From: [Pseudomonas] carboxydohydrogena
GTDB taxonomy: Bacteria; Pseudomonadota; Alphaproteobacteria; Rhizobiales; Xanthobacteraceae
Assembly: GCF_029030725.1 (NCBI RefSeq)
Contig: NZ_CP113162.1
Span: 1,238,501-1,302,500 of the forward strand
Direction of reading: 5' to 3'
Length of the DNA stretch: 64,000 nucleotides
A program made the position numbers and the translations under genes. Numbering within the stretch: the first letter of the stretch is position 1; each line of letters starts with the position of its first letter. The notes below the pieces were generated by a model. It was not told where the DNA came from, ran no database searches, and worked only from the letters and a program-made list of their open reading frames with translations. Shown in pieces: positions 51,909 to 60,630 of the stretch.

Positions 51909-52216
51909 GGGATTTACCTTGGAATTTACCGTGCGGAAGTTGAAAGCGGTTTTGTTCGTGGTTTCAATTCATCAGCGGGCGCGGCGACTTATTACCCGCG
52001 GAGTACGCAGTACGCCAGAGGTTCAACGTCGATAACGGCGGATTCGCAACAGAAAATGACGAACTGATGCTTAGATGCCGGAGCCGACTCCATACGCTAT
52101 TTGCCGCTGCGGAAAGCCCTTCTTTCGGAGGGCCTTCTTTTGGTGCACGACTTTCCATCAGGTGAAATTTTTGCCGCAAAATCGCCTTAGGGTCGGGCAC
52201 GACACTGGATTTGTGC
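51909..52216. other. Non-coding stretch with a terminator-like hairpin
   Basis: GAAAGCCCTTC and GGAGGGCCTTC around TTTC, then TTTT, at 52112-52141: a plus-strand terminator-like hairpin without a recognised gene before it. The promoter for the minus-strand zinc-finger gene should also be here. Confidence 0.35.
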
Positions 52217-53350
52217 ATGCAATACCGGAAAACAACTGCGGCAATTGGATGCGCCGCTCTCTGCGCGGCTGCATTCGCGTTGCTTATGCCACGGGCGCAC
52301 ACGGCTGCGGCCATCCTCATGGCGCAGGACGATCCCGCGCAATTGTCGGATATCCGTATTGAATCAGCGTTGCCCGAGGAAAACGGCGCCGCGCGGCAGG
52401 TCGCGGTCGAGCAACATATCCGGCAGGCGCTCGATGCCGATGACCCGGAGCTCGCCGACAGTTTTATGTCGCTGGCCCGGGGTAAAGGCATAGGTGTTGC
52501 TCCGGAGGTGCAAGAGCGTGTCCGCAGCCTACTTGCGGCGCACAATTCGACCCAGGCGGTCGCAGGACGATTCGTGCACGGACTTGTGACCGGCGAGGGC
52601 AACGATGGAGCCAGCCTGTCGGGCACGCTGGCGGGCGATCTGTTCGTGCTTGGCGATGTGCGCGACGTCCTGCGCGAGGGCAAGCGGCTGGCGATGGGCG
52701 AAGATGCCGACCGGCTCGTGCTGGGGCTGGCAAGTGTCGGCATCGCGGTGACGGCGGCGACTTACGTTTCGGTCGCGGGCGTGGCACCTCTGCGCGCCGG
52801 ACTGACGCTCGTGAAGGATGCGCGCAAGGTCGGCCGCCTCGGTGCGGGCCTGACCGAATGGACAGGGCGTGCGGTGCGCAGTGCGGTCGATACGCCTGCG
52901 CTGACCGAGGCCGTTCAGCACGCCTCGCTCATGCGGCCCGCGCAAAGCGTCGGCGCGCTGAAGGCGGCGTTCAAGGCTGAGAAGGCGGGCGCGCTCGTGC
53001 GCCTTGCCAAGGATACCGGCCGCGTCAGCGAGAAGATCGGCGCCAGAGGCACGCTTGACGTGCTGCGCATCGCCGATGGCCCGCAGGATGTCGCGCGCGC
53101 GGCAAGGCTTGTGGAATCCAAGGGCAAGGAGACCCGCGCGATCATCAAGCTGATCGGGCGCGGTGCGCTGCTGCTTGCCAGCGGCGCGTTCAACCTCGCC
53201 TGGTGGGTGTTTGCCGCGCTGATCGCGCTTGTTGGTTTCCTCGCCTCGATCAAATCCACCACCGAACGGCTGACGTTTGCGTGGCTCGCCCGCCGCAAAC
53301 GCAAAAAAGCCCGCGATGCAATCGCGCTGGCGCAAGCCACATCTGCATAA
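52217..53350 (+). CDS. Conserved exported/membrane protein of unknown function
   Basis: A 377-residue protein. N-terminal signal-like segment (IGCAALCAAAFALLMPRAHTAA), a helical region, then DLFVLGDVRDVLREGKRLAMGEDADRLVLGLASVGIAVTAATYVSVAG with a hydrophobic helix, a long Ala/Lys/Arg helical middle (residues 200-320), a C-terminal transmembrane segment (LASGAFNLAWWVFAALIALVGFLASI) and a basic tail. I have seen this type as a conserved rhizobial hypothetical. Start at 52217 (MQYRKTT); an ATG two codons earlier is possible. Confidence 0.65.
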   Translation: MQYRKTTAAIGCAALCAAAFALLMPRAHTAAAILMAQDDPAQLSDIRIESALPEENGAARQVAVEQHIRQALDADDPELADSFMSLARGKGIGVAPEVQERVRSLLAAHNSTQAVAGRFVHGLVTGEGNDGASLSGTLAGDLFVLGDVRDVLREGKRLAMGEDADRLVLGLASVGIAVTAATYVSVAGVAPLRAGLTLVKDARKVGRLGAGLTEWTGRAVRSAVDTPALTEAVQHASLMRPAQSVGALKAAFKAEKAGALVRLAKDTGRVSEKIGARGTLDVLRIADGPQDVARAARLVESKGKETRAIIKLIGRGALLLASGAFNLAWWVFAALIALVGFLASIKSTTERLTFAWLARRKRKKARDAIALAQATSA

Positions 53351-53433
53351 ATCGCCGGGCGTCAGGCACTGGCCATGCCGCCGCGACGCGGTTAGAACGG
53401 CGGCCGTTTGGTTCCCTTACACTGGAATTTGTC

Positions 53434-54186
53434 ATGCTGAGCTTCCACAACGGCTCCGTCGAGATTGCCTTTATCGATGAAGGCGAGGGCGAGCCCATCT
53501 TTCTCGTTCACGGCTTCGGTTCGACCGCGGGCACCAACTGGGTCTACCCCGGCTGGGTCTCGGCGCTGACGAAAGCGGGGCGGCGCGTGGTCGCGCTCGA
53601 CAATCGCGGGCACGGCGCCTCAACCAAGCTCTACGATCGCGCGGACTACTCGCTCGATATCATGGCCGGCGACGTGCGCGCGCTGATGGATCATCTCGAC
53701 ATCGAGCGCGCCGACATCATGGGCTATTCGCTCGGCTCGCGCATTTCGTGCAGGGTGGCGCTGCATCATCCCGAGCGGCTGCGTTCGCTGGTCATCGGCG
53801 GCCTCGGCTATGGCCTGATCGAGGGCGGCGGTCCCGGCGAGGACGTGGCATTGGCGCTGGAAGCACCGTCGCTTGATGATGTGACCGATCCGATGGGCCG
53901 CATGTTCCGCGCTTTCGCCGACCAGACCCGTTCCGATCGCCGCGCGCTGGTGGCGTGCCTGCGCGGCTCGCGGCAATGGCTGACACCGGAGCAGGCGGCT
54001 TCGATCACATTGCCGACGCTGATCGCGGTGGGCACCAAGGACGATGTCGGCGGCTCGGCACAGAAGCTGCACGAGATTATGACCCACGCCGAAGTGCTTG
54101 ATATTCCGGACCGCGATCACATGCGGGCGGTGGGCGACCGGGTTTACAAGGAGGGTGTGCTGGCCTTCCTGGCCCGGCAGGGCTGA
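53434..54186 (+). CDS. Alpha/beta-hydrolase
   Basis: A 250-residue alpha/beta-hydrolase: EPIFLVHGFGSTAGTNWVYPG (oxyanion hole), VALDNRGHGASTKLYD, nucleophile elbow GYSLGSRIS (Ser about 93), and catalytic Asp/His in GTKDDVGGSAQ and PDRDHMRAVGD. Closest kind is the carboxylesterase/epoxide-type family found next to cysE in Bradyrhizobiaceae. The ATG at 53434 gives a family-like N-terminus; the long upstream open frame is a shadow of the preceding gene. Confidence 0.82.
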   Translation: MLSFHNGSVEIAFIDEGEGEPIFLVHGFGSTAGTNWVYPGWVSALTKAGRRVVALDNRGHGASTKLYDRADYSLDIMAGDVRALMDHLDIERADIMGYSLGSRISCRVALHHPERLRSLVIGGLGYGLIEGGGPGEDVALALEAPSLDDVTDPMGRMFRAFADQTRSDRRALVACLRGSRQWLTPEQAASITLPTLIAVGTKDDVGGSAQKLHEIMTHAEVLDIPDRDHMRAVGDRVYKEGVLAFLARQG

Positions 54187-54276
54187 GGAGAATATTATCC
54201 GTATTGCCACAAGGGTGGGATTGCGGCCTCCACGATGCCCATTATGTGGTAATCTCCCGAGCCCGGAAGCTGGAAG

Positions 54277-55107
54277 ATGCCTATGGCCAAAATTAACGCC
54301 GATCCGAAAGCCGCCCTCTCGACGGTCGATCCGGTCTGGACGCGCATTCGCGACGAGGCCGAGGAGGTCACGCGCCGCGAGCCGGAGCTTGCCACCTTCC
54401 TCTATTCGTCGGTGCTGCATCACGACCGGCTGGAGGCTGCGGTGGTGCATCGCATCTCCGAGCGTCTCGATCATGCTGCCCTGTCGGCGGGCCTGATCCG
54501 GCAAGCCTTCAACGAGGCGCTTCGCGACGATCCCGATATCGGTAACGCCTTCCGCGCCGATCTCGTCGCCGTCTACGACCGCGACCCCGCGACCTCGCGC
54601 TTCATCGATCCGCTTCTCTACTTCAAGGGCTTTCACGCCATTCAGGCGCATCGCCTTGCGCACTGGCTCTACAAGCAGGGCCGCAAGGATTTCGCCTATT
54701 ACATCCAGAGCCAGTCGTCGTCGGTGTTCCAGACCGACATCAATCCGGCGGCGCGGATCGGGCGCGGCATTTTCCTCGATCATGCGACGGGCTTCGTGGT
54801 CGGCGAGACTGCGGTGATCGAGGACGACGTCTCGATCCTGCACGATGTCACGCTCGGCGGCACCGGCAAGGAGAACGAGGATCGTCATCCGAAAATCCGC
54901 CGTGGCGTGATGATCGGCGCGGGCGCGAAGATCCTCGGCAATATCGAGATCGGGCATTGCGCGCGCATCGCGGCGGGCTCGGTCGTCGTCAAGCCGGTGC
55001 CGAACAATGTCACGGTCGCGGGCGTGCCCGCGCGCGTCGTGGGCGAGGCGGGCTGCTCCGAGCCTTCGCGCACGATGGACCAGATGCTCAACGCAACCGG
55101 CCTGTAA
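54277..55107 (+). CDS. cysE: Serine O-acetyltransferase
   Basis: Makes O-acetylserine for cysteine synthesis. The 276-residue product has the N-terminal helical domain (VWTRIRDEAEEVTRREPELATFLYSSVLHHD) and a left-handed beta-helix of hexapeptide repeats (INPAARIGRGIFLDHATGFVVGETAVIEDDVSILHDVTLGGTGKENEDRHP, VMIGAGAKILGNIEIGH). Catalytic His residues (LDHATG, HDVTLGG) are present. The C-terminal tail (MDQMLNATGL) differs from the E. coli enzyme, so feedback inhibition may differ. Confidence 0.95.
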   Translation: MPMAKINADPKAALSTVDPVWTRIRDEAEEVTRREPELATFLYSSVLHHDRLEAAVVHRISERLDHAALSAGLIRQAFNEALRDDPDIGNAFRADLVAVYDRDPATSRFIDPLLYFKGFHAIQAHRLAHWLYKQGRKDFAYYIQSQSSSVFQTDINPAARIGRGIFLDHATGFVVGETAVIEDDVSILHDVTLGGTGKENEDRHPKIRRGVMIGAGAKILGNIEIGHCARIAAGSVVVKPVPNNVTVAGVPARVVGEAGCSEPSRTMDQMLNATGL

Positions 55108-55216
55108 AGCCTTCTCTGCTATTGGCTGATGACGCGCGCTGCGCTATTGGCGTGTGAGATACCTCGCGCTAGGTTCGGCCGCGCGTGGGCAAAGATCATC
55201 ATTATTGGAGACTGCC

Positions 55217-55435
55217 GTGGACGTTACCGAAGTCAGAAAACTCGACGCTTATCTCAAGCGCACGTTCGGCAATCCGAAGATCCGCGTCGTGCCGCGTCCG
55301 AAAAAGGACGACTCCGCCGAGGTCTACATCGGCGAGGAATTCATCGGCGTGTTGTTCGTCGATGACGAGGACGACGATCGCTCGTATCAGTTCCAGATGG
55401 CGATCCTCGAGGACGACCTCGTCGAAGAGGATTAA
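55217..55435 (+). CDS. DUF3126 family protein
   Basis: A 72-residue acidic protein starting VDVTEVRKLDAYLKRTFGNPKIRVVPRPKK and ending DRSYQFQMAILEDDLVEED, as in DUF3126. GGAG lies six bases before the GTG at 55217; the upstream ATG at 55154 has none. Typically encoded just after cysE in alphaproteobacteria, as here. Function unknown. A terminator follows. Confidence 0.85.
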   Translation: MDVTEVRKLDAYLKRTFGNPKIRVVPRPKKDDSAEVYIGEEFIGVLFVDDEDDDRSYQFQMAILEDDLVEED

Positions 55436-55460
55436 GTTCTTCTCATCATGAAACGGTGCG

Positions 55461-55489
55461 ATGGCCGGGCTTGTCCCGGCCATTTTCGT
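55461..55489 (+). terminator. Rho-independent terminator
   Basis: ATGGCCGGG and CCCGGCCAT form a 9-bp stem followed by TTT, after the DUF3126 gene. Confidence 0.75.
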
Positions 55490-55498
55490 GCCAGCATC

Positions 55499-55589
55499 CG
55501 TCATTGCGAGCGAAGCGAAGCAATCCAGTCTGATTTTACCGATCAAGAATGACTGGATTGCTTCGTCGCTTGCGCTCCTCGCAATGACG
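55499..55589. repeat. Palindromic intergenic repeat (GCAATCCA type), copy 2
   Basis: Opens CGTCATTGCGAGCGAAGCGA and closes GCGCTCCTCGCAATGACG, with AAGCAATCCAGT/ACTGGATTGCTTC inside. Nearly the reverse complement of copy 1 at 44875. Loop sequences differ. Confidence 0.85.
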
Positions 55590-55602
55590 CGGGGGATTCA
55601 GC

Positions 55603-56313
55603 CTACTTCCCCGGCCCCTGAAGCTGATCGGAGAGTTTGTCCATCGCATCCGCGACATCGCGCCAGTGTGCGAGCCACGCGCGCGGAAAGCGGAAGTTGA
55701 GATCGGCGTCGCCGATCCGGCGTTCGCTCAGGCACATGCCCGGCGTCTGCGCATCGCGCGAGCAGCGCGCGGTGAAGCTCTCGCCATCGGCCATGAACAG
55801 GTCTTCGCCCGCGTAAGGCGTGCCGGCGCGGAAGGCCTGCACCATCAGCGTATCCTCGACGGTCGATGCCTCCGATTCCAGATAGCGCGGATAGATCGTC
55901 TTGGCGCGCTCCTGCGGCGATACCGCGCCGTGATGGGCGATGATGGAAACGAAAATACGGTCGATCGGTTCGGCCTTCGATGCGGCTTCCGCTTCGGCCT
56001 CGGCGGCGGTGATGTGCTTCTGCGCGGTCGGCGGCTTGAGCGAGGGATACAGGAAGGAGAGATCGACGCGCTCCTGCGGGCCGGTGCGCTTCTGCAATTT
56101 CACCCGGATTGCCGCGGTCGGCACGTTGAACAGCGTGTGGTCGATCGTGATCGGCAGCGTACCGGGTTCGCTGGCGGATTGTTGCCGCTGCCAGGTCGGT
56201 TGCAGCAGGTAGACGACCGAGGCGAGAGCGGCGGAGCCGATCACGATGGAGACGAGGATAGGAAGATAGGGATTGTGGCGTTTGCGGGCGCGGGGCGGCA
56301 GAGGGGCAGCCAT
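55603..56313 (-). CDS. Membrane-anchored protein of unknown function
   Basis: A 236-residue protein with one N-terminal transmembrane helix (YLPILVSIVIGSAALASVVYLL) after a basic start, so the rest is periplasmic. The soluble part includes LPITIDHTLFNVPTAAIRVKLQKRTGPQERVDLSFLYPSL, a helical EAEAEAASKAE stretch, and DLFMADGESFTARCSRDAQTPGMCLSERRIGDADLNFRFPRAWLAHW with a Cys pair. A conserved Bradyrhizobiaceae hypothetical, as far as I know. The promoter should lie in 56314-56450. Confidence 0.65.
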   Translation of the reverse strand: MAAPLPPRARKRHNPYLPILVSIVIGSAALASVVYLLQPTWQRQQSASEPGTLPITIDHTLFNVPTAAIRVKLQKRTGPQERVDLSFLYPSLKPPTAQKHITAAEAEAEAASKAEPIDRIFVSIIAHHGAVSPQERAKTIYPRYLESEASTVEDTLMVQAFRAGTPYAGEDLFMADGESFTARCSRDAQTPGMCLSERRIGDADLNFRFPRAWLAHWRDVADAMDKLSDQLQGPGK

Positions 56314-56451
56314 GGTGGAGCGGGTTCCAGAGCGTTTCGAATCGCGGACGTCGCGGCGAATATGGTCATGTCATAGAGCGGCTTATGTGGCGATGGCGAG
56401 GCCTGCGAAGGCTCTCACGCGGTGTTTTTGCGGATATCCCGGCGGGGCGAA

Positions 56452-56467
56452 TTAACCCTTTTTTAAG
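56452..56467. promoter_or_regulatory. Possible CtrA box
   Basis: TTAACCCTTTTTTAAG contains TTAA-N7-TTAA with a G instead of the final C. It lies 66 bases before the gene at 56533 and also upstream of the minus-strand gene at 56313. Confidence 0.4.
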
Positions 56468-56532
56468 GATAAAGTGGCGGCGGCGTCAGGGTTCTGCGAA
56501 AGCGGAGGCCACCTCTTGCGTGGGGCCTCACG

Positions 56533-56862
56533 ATGTCGCCGGATACCCTGAATTCCTTCTTCTCACTGATGATCGGGTTTGCCTTCGCGGGCGCGCTGGC
56601 GAGCGGCTATCAGGCTTTCGTGGACCGACCCGCAGGTTTCGGCATTCTGGAACGGAGCGCCGCGCCGCGCGCGGTGATGACCGTGCCGTTTCTGGTATTC
56701 GCGGCGCCCTTCATCATCATGCGCAACACCATCCGAGGGCGGCGGATCGAAAATCGCCACATCGCATTCGTGATGATGGCGACCGTGATCGCCGGTATCT
56801 GGAGCCTGATGTCCGGCACCTGCGTGGTGATGTTCCTGCAAGCGGCCGGCATCGTCGCGTAA
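56533..56862 (+). CDS. DUF6949-like small membrane protein
   Basis: A 109-residue protein with three hydrophobic segments: FFSLMIGFAFAGALASGYQAF, AVMTVPFLVFAAPFIIM and FVMMATVIAGIWSLMSGTCVVMFLQAAG. It starts MSPDTLNSFFSLMIGFAFAG. I place it in DUF6949 from memory; function is unknown. The next gene, gamma carbonic anhydrase, is 220 bases on, behind the double-hairpin element. Confidence 0.6.
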   Translation: MSPDTLNSFFSLMIGFAFAGALASGYQAFVDRPAGFGILERSAAPRAVMTVPFLVFAAPFIIMRNTIRGRRIENRHIAFVMMATVIAGIWSLMSGTCVVMFLQAAGIVA

Positions 56863-56914
56863 GCGAGCCTCGCATCCGTTTTTCGTTCGTGGCATGGTCG
56901 TCTCCCTCAGGAGA

Positions 56915-57081
56915 CTAGGACCGCTGATTTGAAGTCCCTACATCGCTTCGGCAATCTCGTTACAGGGACTTCAAATCGAAAGCGGTACTAGAATCATAGT
57001 TTTGCTAGTACCCTTTGCTTTCCGAAGTTCGTTGAAGGCGGGTGTTGCGACGTATAGCGAACTTCGGAAAGCGGGTACTAG
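56915..57081. repeat. Tandem double-hairpin element, copy B
   Basis: Hairpin 1: arms 56915-56939 and 56964-56991 with a three-base bulge. Hairpin 2: arms 57005-57031 and 57058-57081 with a TTT bulge on the 5' arm. Spacer AATCATAGTTTTG flanked by CTAG. Same layout as copy A at 14423, including the CCGAAGTTCG near the second loop, but base-of-stem sequences differ and compensate. Ends one base before the next start codon. Confidence 0.85.
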
Positions 57082-57082
57082 A

Positions 57083-57613
57083 ATGGCTACTTACGAACTC
57101 GACGGCGTCAGGCCGCAACTTCCCGCCGACGGCGACTATTTCATCGCGGAATCCGCCGAGGTGATCGGCAATGTCCGGTTGCAAAAAGGCGCGAGCGTCT
57201 GGTTCGGCAGCGTGATCCGCGGCGATAACGAGCTGATCGACATCGGCGAAGGTTCCAGCGTTCAGGACAATTGCACTTTCCACACCGATCCGGGCTTTCC
57301 GATCACGATGGGAAAGAACGTCTCGGTCGGTCACAACGCCATCTTGCACGGCTGCACCATCGGCGAGGGCGCGCTGGTCGGCATGGGCGCGATCGTGATG
57401 AACGGCGCGAAGATCGGCAGGGAAAGCGTCGTCGGCGCGGGCGCGCTGGTGCCGGAAGGCAAGGAATTTCCCGAGCGCTCATTGATCGTGGGTTCGCCCG
57501 CGCGCGTCGTGCGGACGCTGACGGAGGAGCAGGTGAAAATCCTCACCCGCGCCGCGCCGCATTACGTCAAGAACAGCAGGCGCTTCAAGGCGGGTCTTAA
57601 GAAGATCGGCTGA
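57083..57613 (+). CDS. Gamma carbonic anhydrase family protein
   Basis: A 176-residue left-handed beta-helix protein: [78 protein letters not shown]. The three metal His residues are in [13 protein letters not shown]. Many such proteins (YrdA/CaiE-like) lack tested anhydrase activity. It starts at the base next to copy B of the double-hairpin element, so translation may depend on that structure. Tail: [15 protein letters not shown]. Confidence 0.9.
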   Translation: MATYELDGVRPQLPADGDYFIAESAEVIGNVRLQKGASVWFGSVIRGDNELIDIGEGSSVQDNCTFHTDPGFPITMGKNVSVGHNAILHGCTIGEGALVGMGAIVMNGAKIGRESVVGAGALVPEGKEFPERSLIVGSPARVVRTLTEEQVKILTRAAPHYVKNSRRFKAGLKKIG

Positions 57614-57651
57614 ACCGAACGCCGCGTCTCATGCCTCGGGCCCAAAAAGGT

Positions 57652-57682
57652 GCGGCCAGCTTCCGGGGAAGAAGCTGGCCGC
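57652..57682. terminator. Stem-loop between convergent genes
   Basis: GCGGCCAGCTTC and GAAGCTGGCCGC form a 12-bp perfect stem with loop CGGGGAA; ends the carbonic anhydrase-like gene and possibly the peptidase gene. Confidence 0.6.
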
Positions 57683-57741
57683 GCGCGAACCGGTCTCGGA
57701 CGGGGAGGGGTGGGGATGTGACCGGGACGCGAGAGGAAACC

Positions 57742-58386
57742 TCAGTTTGACGTTGCGGTGACGACAGCCGGGCGGTTGTCGCCGAGCGAGACCCACACAT
57801 TCGGATCGGTCTGCGACTGGCGTTTGACAAAGCGGTAGCCGGTGTCGGTCCAGGCCACGACATCCTCGTTCTGGTTGTCGAGGATGAACTCGCCCTTGTC
57901 GGACTTCACCGTCAGCACGGCATGGCCTTCGCCCTTGCGGTCGCGCACCACCGTGACGAGCAGCGCCTCGCGCGGCCAGCCGGCGTCGATCAGCATCTTG
58001 CGCTTCATCAGGACGTAATCCTCGCAGTCGCCGTATCCGTCGGTCGGATACGACCACTTCTCGACGACGCCCCAATGCTCCATGTCGGTCATCGGCTTGA
58101 CGTTTTCGTTGACCCAGTGATTGACGCGGGTGAGATCTTTCCATGCGGTCTGCGTCATGACGATGTCGCGGGCCTGCGTGGGGCCGCCCTTGCAGTCGGC
58201 GGCATTCTCGGCGCAGAACTCGATCCAGCCGATCGGCGCGCGGGCGGTGTCGCCGAGGCTTGCATAAAGAACGTGGCTCTGCGGCGCGGCCGGAGCGATC
58301 CGGCTTGCGGCCTGCGAAGCATCTGTGAAACCTGCCAGCCCGGCGACGACCGCCAGACATGCACCCCATCCACGAATTGACACCAT
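57742..58386 (-). CDS. Transglutaminase-like cysteine peptidase (BTLCP, LapG-like)
   Basis: A 214-residue periplasmic protein with signal (to about SQAAS). The catalytic triad of the bacterial transglutaminase-like cysteine proteinases is visible: Cys in YGDCEDYVLMKRKMLI, His in GEGHAVLTVKSDKG and Asp in ILDNQNEDVV. LapG of this family cleaves adhesins under c-di-GMP control; no lapD is in the window. Other open frames on this stretch are shadows. The upstream 500 bases are AT-rich with repeated TTTGAA/TTCAAA. Confidence 0.88.
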   Translation of the reverse strand: MVSIRGWGACLAVVAGLAGFTDASQAASRIAPAAPQSHVLYASLGDTARAPIGWIEFCAENAADCKGGPTQARDIVMTQTAWKDLTRVNHWVNENVKPMTDMEHWGVVEKWSYPTDGYGDCEDYVLMKRKMLIDAGWPREALLVTVVRDRKGEGHAVLTVKSDKGEFILDNQNEDVVAWTDTGYRFVKRQSQTDPNVWVSLGDNRPAVVTATSN

Positions 58387-58905
58387 TGTGGTCCCCGTTT
58401 TTTTGTTGGGGCCACTGTGGCAGCGAGGCTTTGCGCCGCGGCTAAACCGCGTCGCGGCAATTGACTGAAATGATCGTCAAATCAAAGGCTTGTTTGAATC
58501 AATATCGATTCAAATAAAGCTCAAATTTGAAATATCCGGATTTGATTCAAATTGTATCGATTGACCGCCAAGCGTTTGAATTCTCACGCGTTGCCTCTGC
58601 GAACCAAGGCTCCGCGAGAGCTTGAAGAGTGGTCTGAAAGTGGATGGGGCGGGATTTCCGGAGGCGATGAGCGTCCCGGCCGGTGGCGATGGTGAGAAAG
58701 CGCTAACCGCGTGGCTTTACCCGGCGGTGACGCTAACGAGAAGCGGCTTGCGGCACGTGTCCTGATGCGGCGGTTTAGGTCCATCGATTCAACTGACGTC
58801 ATGCATCGGGAAGGGCGATGCGCCGCTGCGGCGTAAGTCTTTGGGTCGCGCAGGTTGGGGTCTACGATGAGGCCCGCATAGGATTGCCGCACAGGAGAAA
58901 TATCG
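58387..58905. other. AT-rich intergenic region with TTTGAATC/GATTCAAA palindromes
   Basis: TTTGAATC (58493-58500), AATATC, GATTCAAA (58507-58514) is a perfect dyad; a second partly related GGATTTGATTCAAATT lies at 58539-58554. They lie upstream of the BTLCP gene and could be operators. No gene was recognised in 58600-58905. Confidence 0.45.
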
Positions 58906-59241
58906 ATGTCCGATGGAATGTATCCAACCTCGACCGCTGAATACGGGAAGATGCGCCGCGAGCTCACGCCAGAAACCGAGGCGGCTTTTCAGGCTTTCAG
59001 CCAGCAGGTGTTTGCCGAAGGCGCGTTGCCGGTGAAGATGAAGCAGCTCATTGCCGTGGCCGTGGCGCATGTCACGCAATGTCCTTATTGCATCAAGGGT
59101 CATACCAAGGCCGCCATACGCCACGGCGCGACGCGGCAGGAACTGATGGAAGCGATCTGGGTTGCCGCCGAAATGCGCGCCGGAGGCGCCTATGCGCATT
59201 CGGCGCTTGCGCTCGAGGAGGCGAAAGCCGCCGCCGGTTAG
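58906..59241 (+). CDS. Carboxymuconolactone decarboxylase-family (AhpD-like) protein
   Basis: A 111-residue all-helical protein of the CMD/AhpD fold. The core CPYCIKGHTKAAIRHGATRQELMEAIWVAAEM contains the CxxC-x-x-H redox/proton-relay motif. Family members include decarboxylases and alkyl-hydroperoxidase partners. No pca or ahp genes are adjacent, so its substrate is open. GGAGA lies ten bases before the ATG. Confidence 0.85.
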   Translation: MSDGMYPTSTAEYGKMRRELTPETEAAFQAFSQQVFAEGALPVKMKQLIAVAVAHVTQCPYCIKGHTKAAIRHGATRQELMEAIWVAAEMRAGGAYAHSALALEEAKAAAG

Positions 59242-59302
59242 GCGCCTTTACGGTTTTTCCGGCGCGACGTAGCATTCGCGGCGGGGAAGAGGGAGGCCGT
59301 CC

Positions 59303-59833
59303 ATGAAGGGTTGGGCTTTGGGAATGGCGGCGGCGATGCTGTTTGCATGCGCCGCGCAGGCCGCCGAGGTGAATATCGTGGCGCTGGGCGCGAGCAACAC
59401 CTACGGTTCGGGGCGGGGACGCACCAACGGAGGCGTGCCCTCGTCGCAGGCTTATCCGGCGCAATTGCAAAGGCTGCTTGCGGCCAGGGGCGTGTCCGCG
59501 CATGTCGCCAATGCCGGGATTCCCGGCGACACCACGGGCGGGATGCTGGCGCGGCTGAGTTCCGCCGTGCCGAACGGAACGTCGATCGTCATTCTCCAGC
59601 CGGGCGGCAACGATGCGCGGCGCGGGCAAGGCGCTTCACGGCAAGGCAACATCGCGCAGATCAGGCAACGGCTGGCGGCCCGCCACATCAAGGTGATCAT
59701 GCTCGGCCATCTCGGGCAGATCGCGCCGAAAAATACCCGCGATCCCGATGGCCAGCATTTCAATGCGCAGGGGCACGCGGCATTCGCGGCCTGGCTCGCG
59801 CCGCAGGTGATGGCCGCCGCACGCGGACAATAG
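59303..59833 (+). CDS. Secreted SGNH/GDSL hydrolase (TesA-like)
   Basis: A 176-residue exported esterase: signal peptide (to about CAAQAAE), GASNTYGSGRG (block I with catalytic Ser), NAGIPGDTTGG (block II/III), QPGGNDARRGQ (block V Asn/Asp) and the block V-like DGQHFNAQGHAAFAAWLA with the Asp/His pair. Periplasmic lipase/thioesterase or arylesterase of the TAP family. Substrate unknown. Convergent with the FmdE-like gene. Confidence 0.85.
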   Translation: MKGWALGMAAAMLFACAAQAAEVNIVALGASNTYGSGRGRTNGGVPSSQAYPAQLQRLLAARGVSAHVANAGIPGDTTGGMLARLSSAVPNGTSIVILQPGGNDARRGQGASRQGNIAQIRQRLAARHIKVIMLGHLGQIAPKNTRDPDGQHFNAQGHAAFAAWLAPQVMAAARGQ

Positions 59834-59849
59834 CGAGCGGCGAAGCATC

Positions 59850-60497
59850 TCAGGCGGCTTCGGCCGTCCATGCGTCGACCTGAACCAGTGCCGGATCGTC
59901 GGCGTGCCGGATCAGCATCCGCTCGACGCGATCCTGCCAGAGTGCCGCGAAGCGCGCCTGCTCATCCGCGCTGGCCTGTTCGGCGACGACTCGCGGAAAC
60001 ACCGTCTGCATCTCGGGGGCTGCCGGCACCGCGCCGATGTTGAGGTCGAGGATGACGCCGCGCCCGTTATCCGTGCGCCGCAGGGCCATCAGGCCGCCGA
60101 TCGGGGCCTCGAAATGCTGAAGGTTGCGGCGCGCGAAACGGCTTTTCGCGCCGATGCCGCCGAAGCCGGTTTCCGGGGCCGCCCCGGTCAGGAGCGTCGC
60201 GACGGCGGCAATGACGCCGGTGGTGCCTTCATCGCGCGGGTCGCGCAGATAAACCTCGATGCCGCCGCGCGCGGGCATCTCGTCGCCATAGAGCGCGTGC
60301 AGGCCTGCGCGTATCATCAGATAGGCGCCTGCGACGGTGGGGCAGGAATGGCCCGCGAGTTTCACGGCATCGGCATAGGTGTAGGTGATGACGCCATCAT
60401 CCGAAGCGCCGAGAAAGACGGCCAGAGGATCGCGCAGCATGATCGCCGGGACATCGGCGAAGAAGGAAGGAAAGCCCATCGCATTCTCCGGGGGCAT
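59850..60497 (-). CDS. FmdE-like protein of unknown function
   Basis: A 215-residue protein whose core (ADAVKLAGHSCPTVAGAYLMIRAGLHALYGDEMPARGGIEVYLRDP) resembles the FwdE/FmdE fold: a GHxCP segment near residue 50. A second region, GFGGIGAKSRFARRNLQHFEAPIGGLMALRRTD, follows. FmdE-like proteins may bind metals or haem through the His/Cys site. No methanofuran pathway is present, so that function is unlikely. A dyad sharing 19 of 23 bases with the nirK-operon element lies 36-58 bases upstream, suggesting a nitric-oxide-linked role. ATG 60479 is an alternative start. Confidence 0.6.
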   Translation of the reverse strand: MPPENAMGFPSFFADVPAIMLRDPLAVFLGASDDGVITYTYADAVKLAGHSCPTVAGAYLMIRAGLHALYGDEMPARGGIEVYLRDPRDEGTTGVIAAVATLLTGAAPETGFGGIGAKSRFARRNLQHFEAPIGGLMALRRTDNGRGVILDLNIGAVPAAPEMQTVFPRVVAEQASADEQARFAALWQDRVERMLIRHADDPALVQVDAWTAEAA

Positions 60498-60532
60498 GTC
60501 AGGCCGCGCTCGATTGAGCGAAGCGTGGAAAT

Positions 60533-60555
60533 AATATACATTTATAATGAATGTT
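60533..60555 (-). promoter_or_regulatory. NsrR-like dyad upstream of the FmdE-like gene
   Basis: 23-base imperfect dyad with core ATACATTTATAAT and flanks matching 18 of 23 positions of the NsrR consensus as I remember it; 16 of 23 bases are self-complementary. Shares 19 of 23 with 12314-12336. Confidence 0.55.
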
Positions 60556-60630
60556 TATTCCGCCGGCAATAAGGCGGCATCGCTGTCGGGCATGAATTGT
60601 CCGGATGGCATCCTGCGGTGCGGGAAAGGT

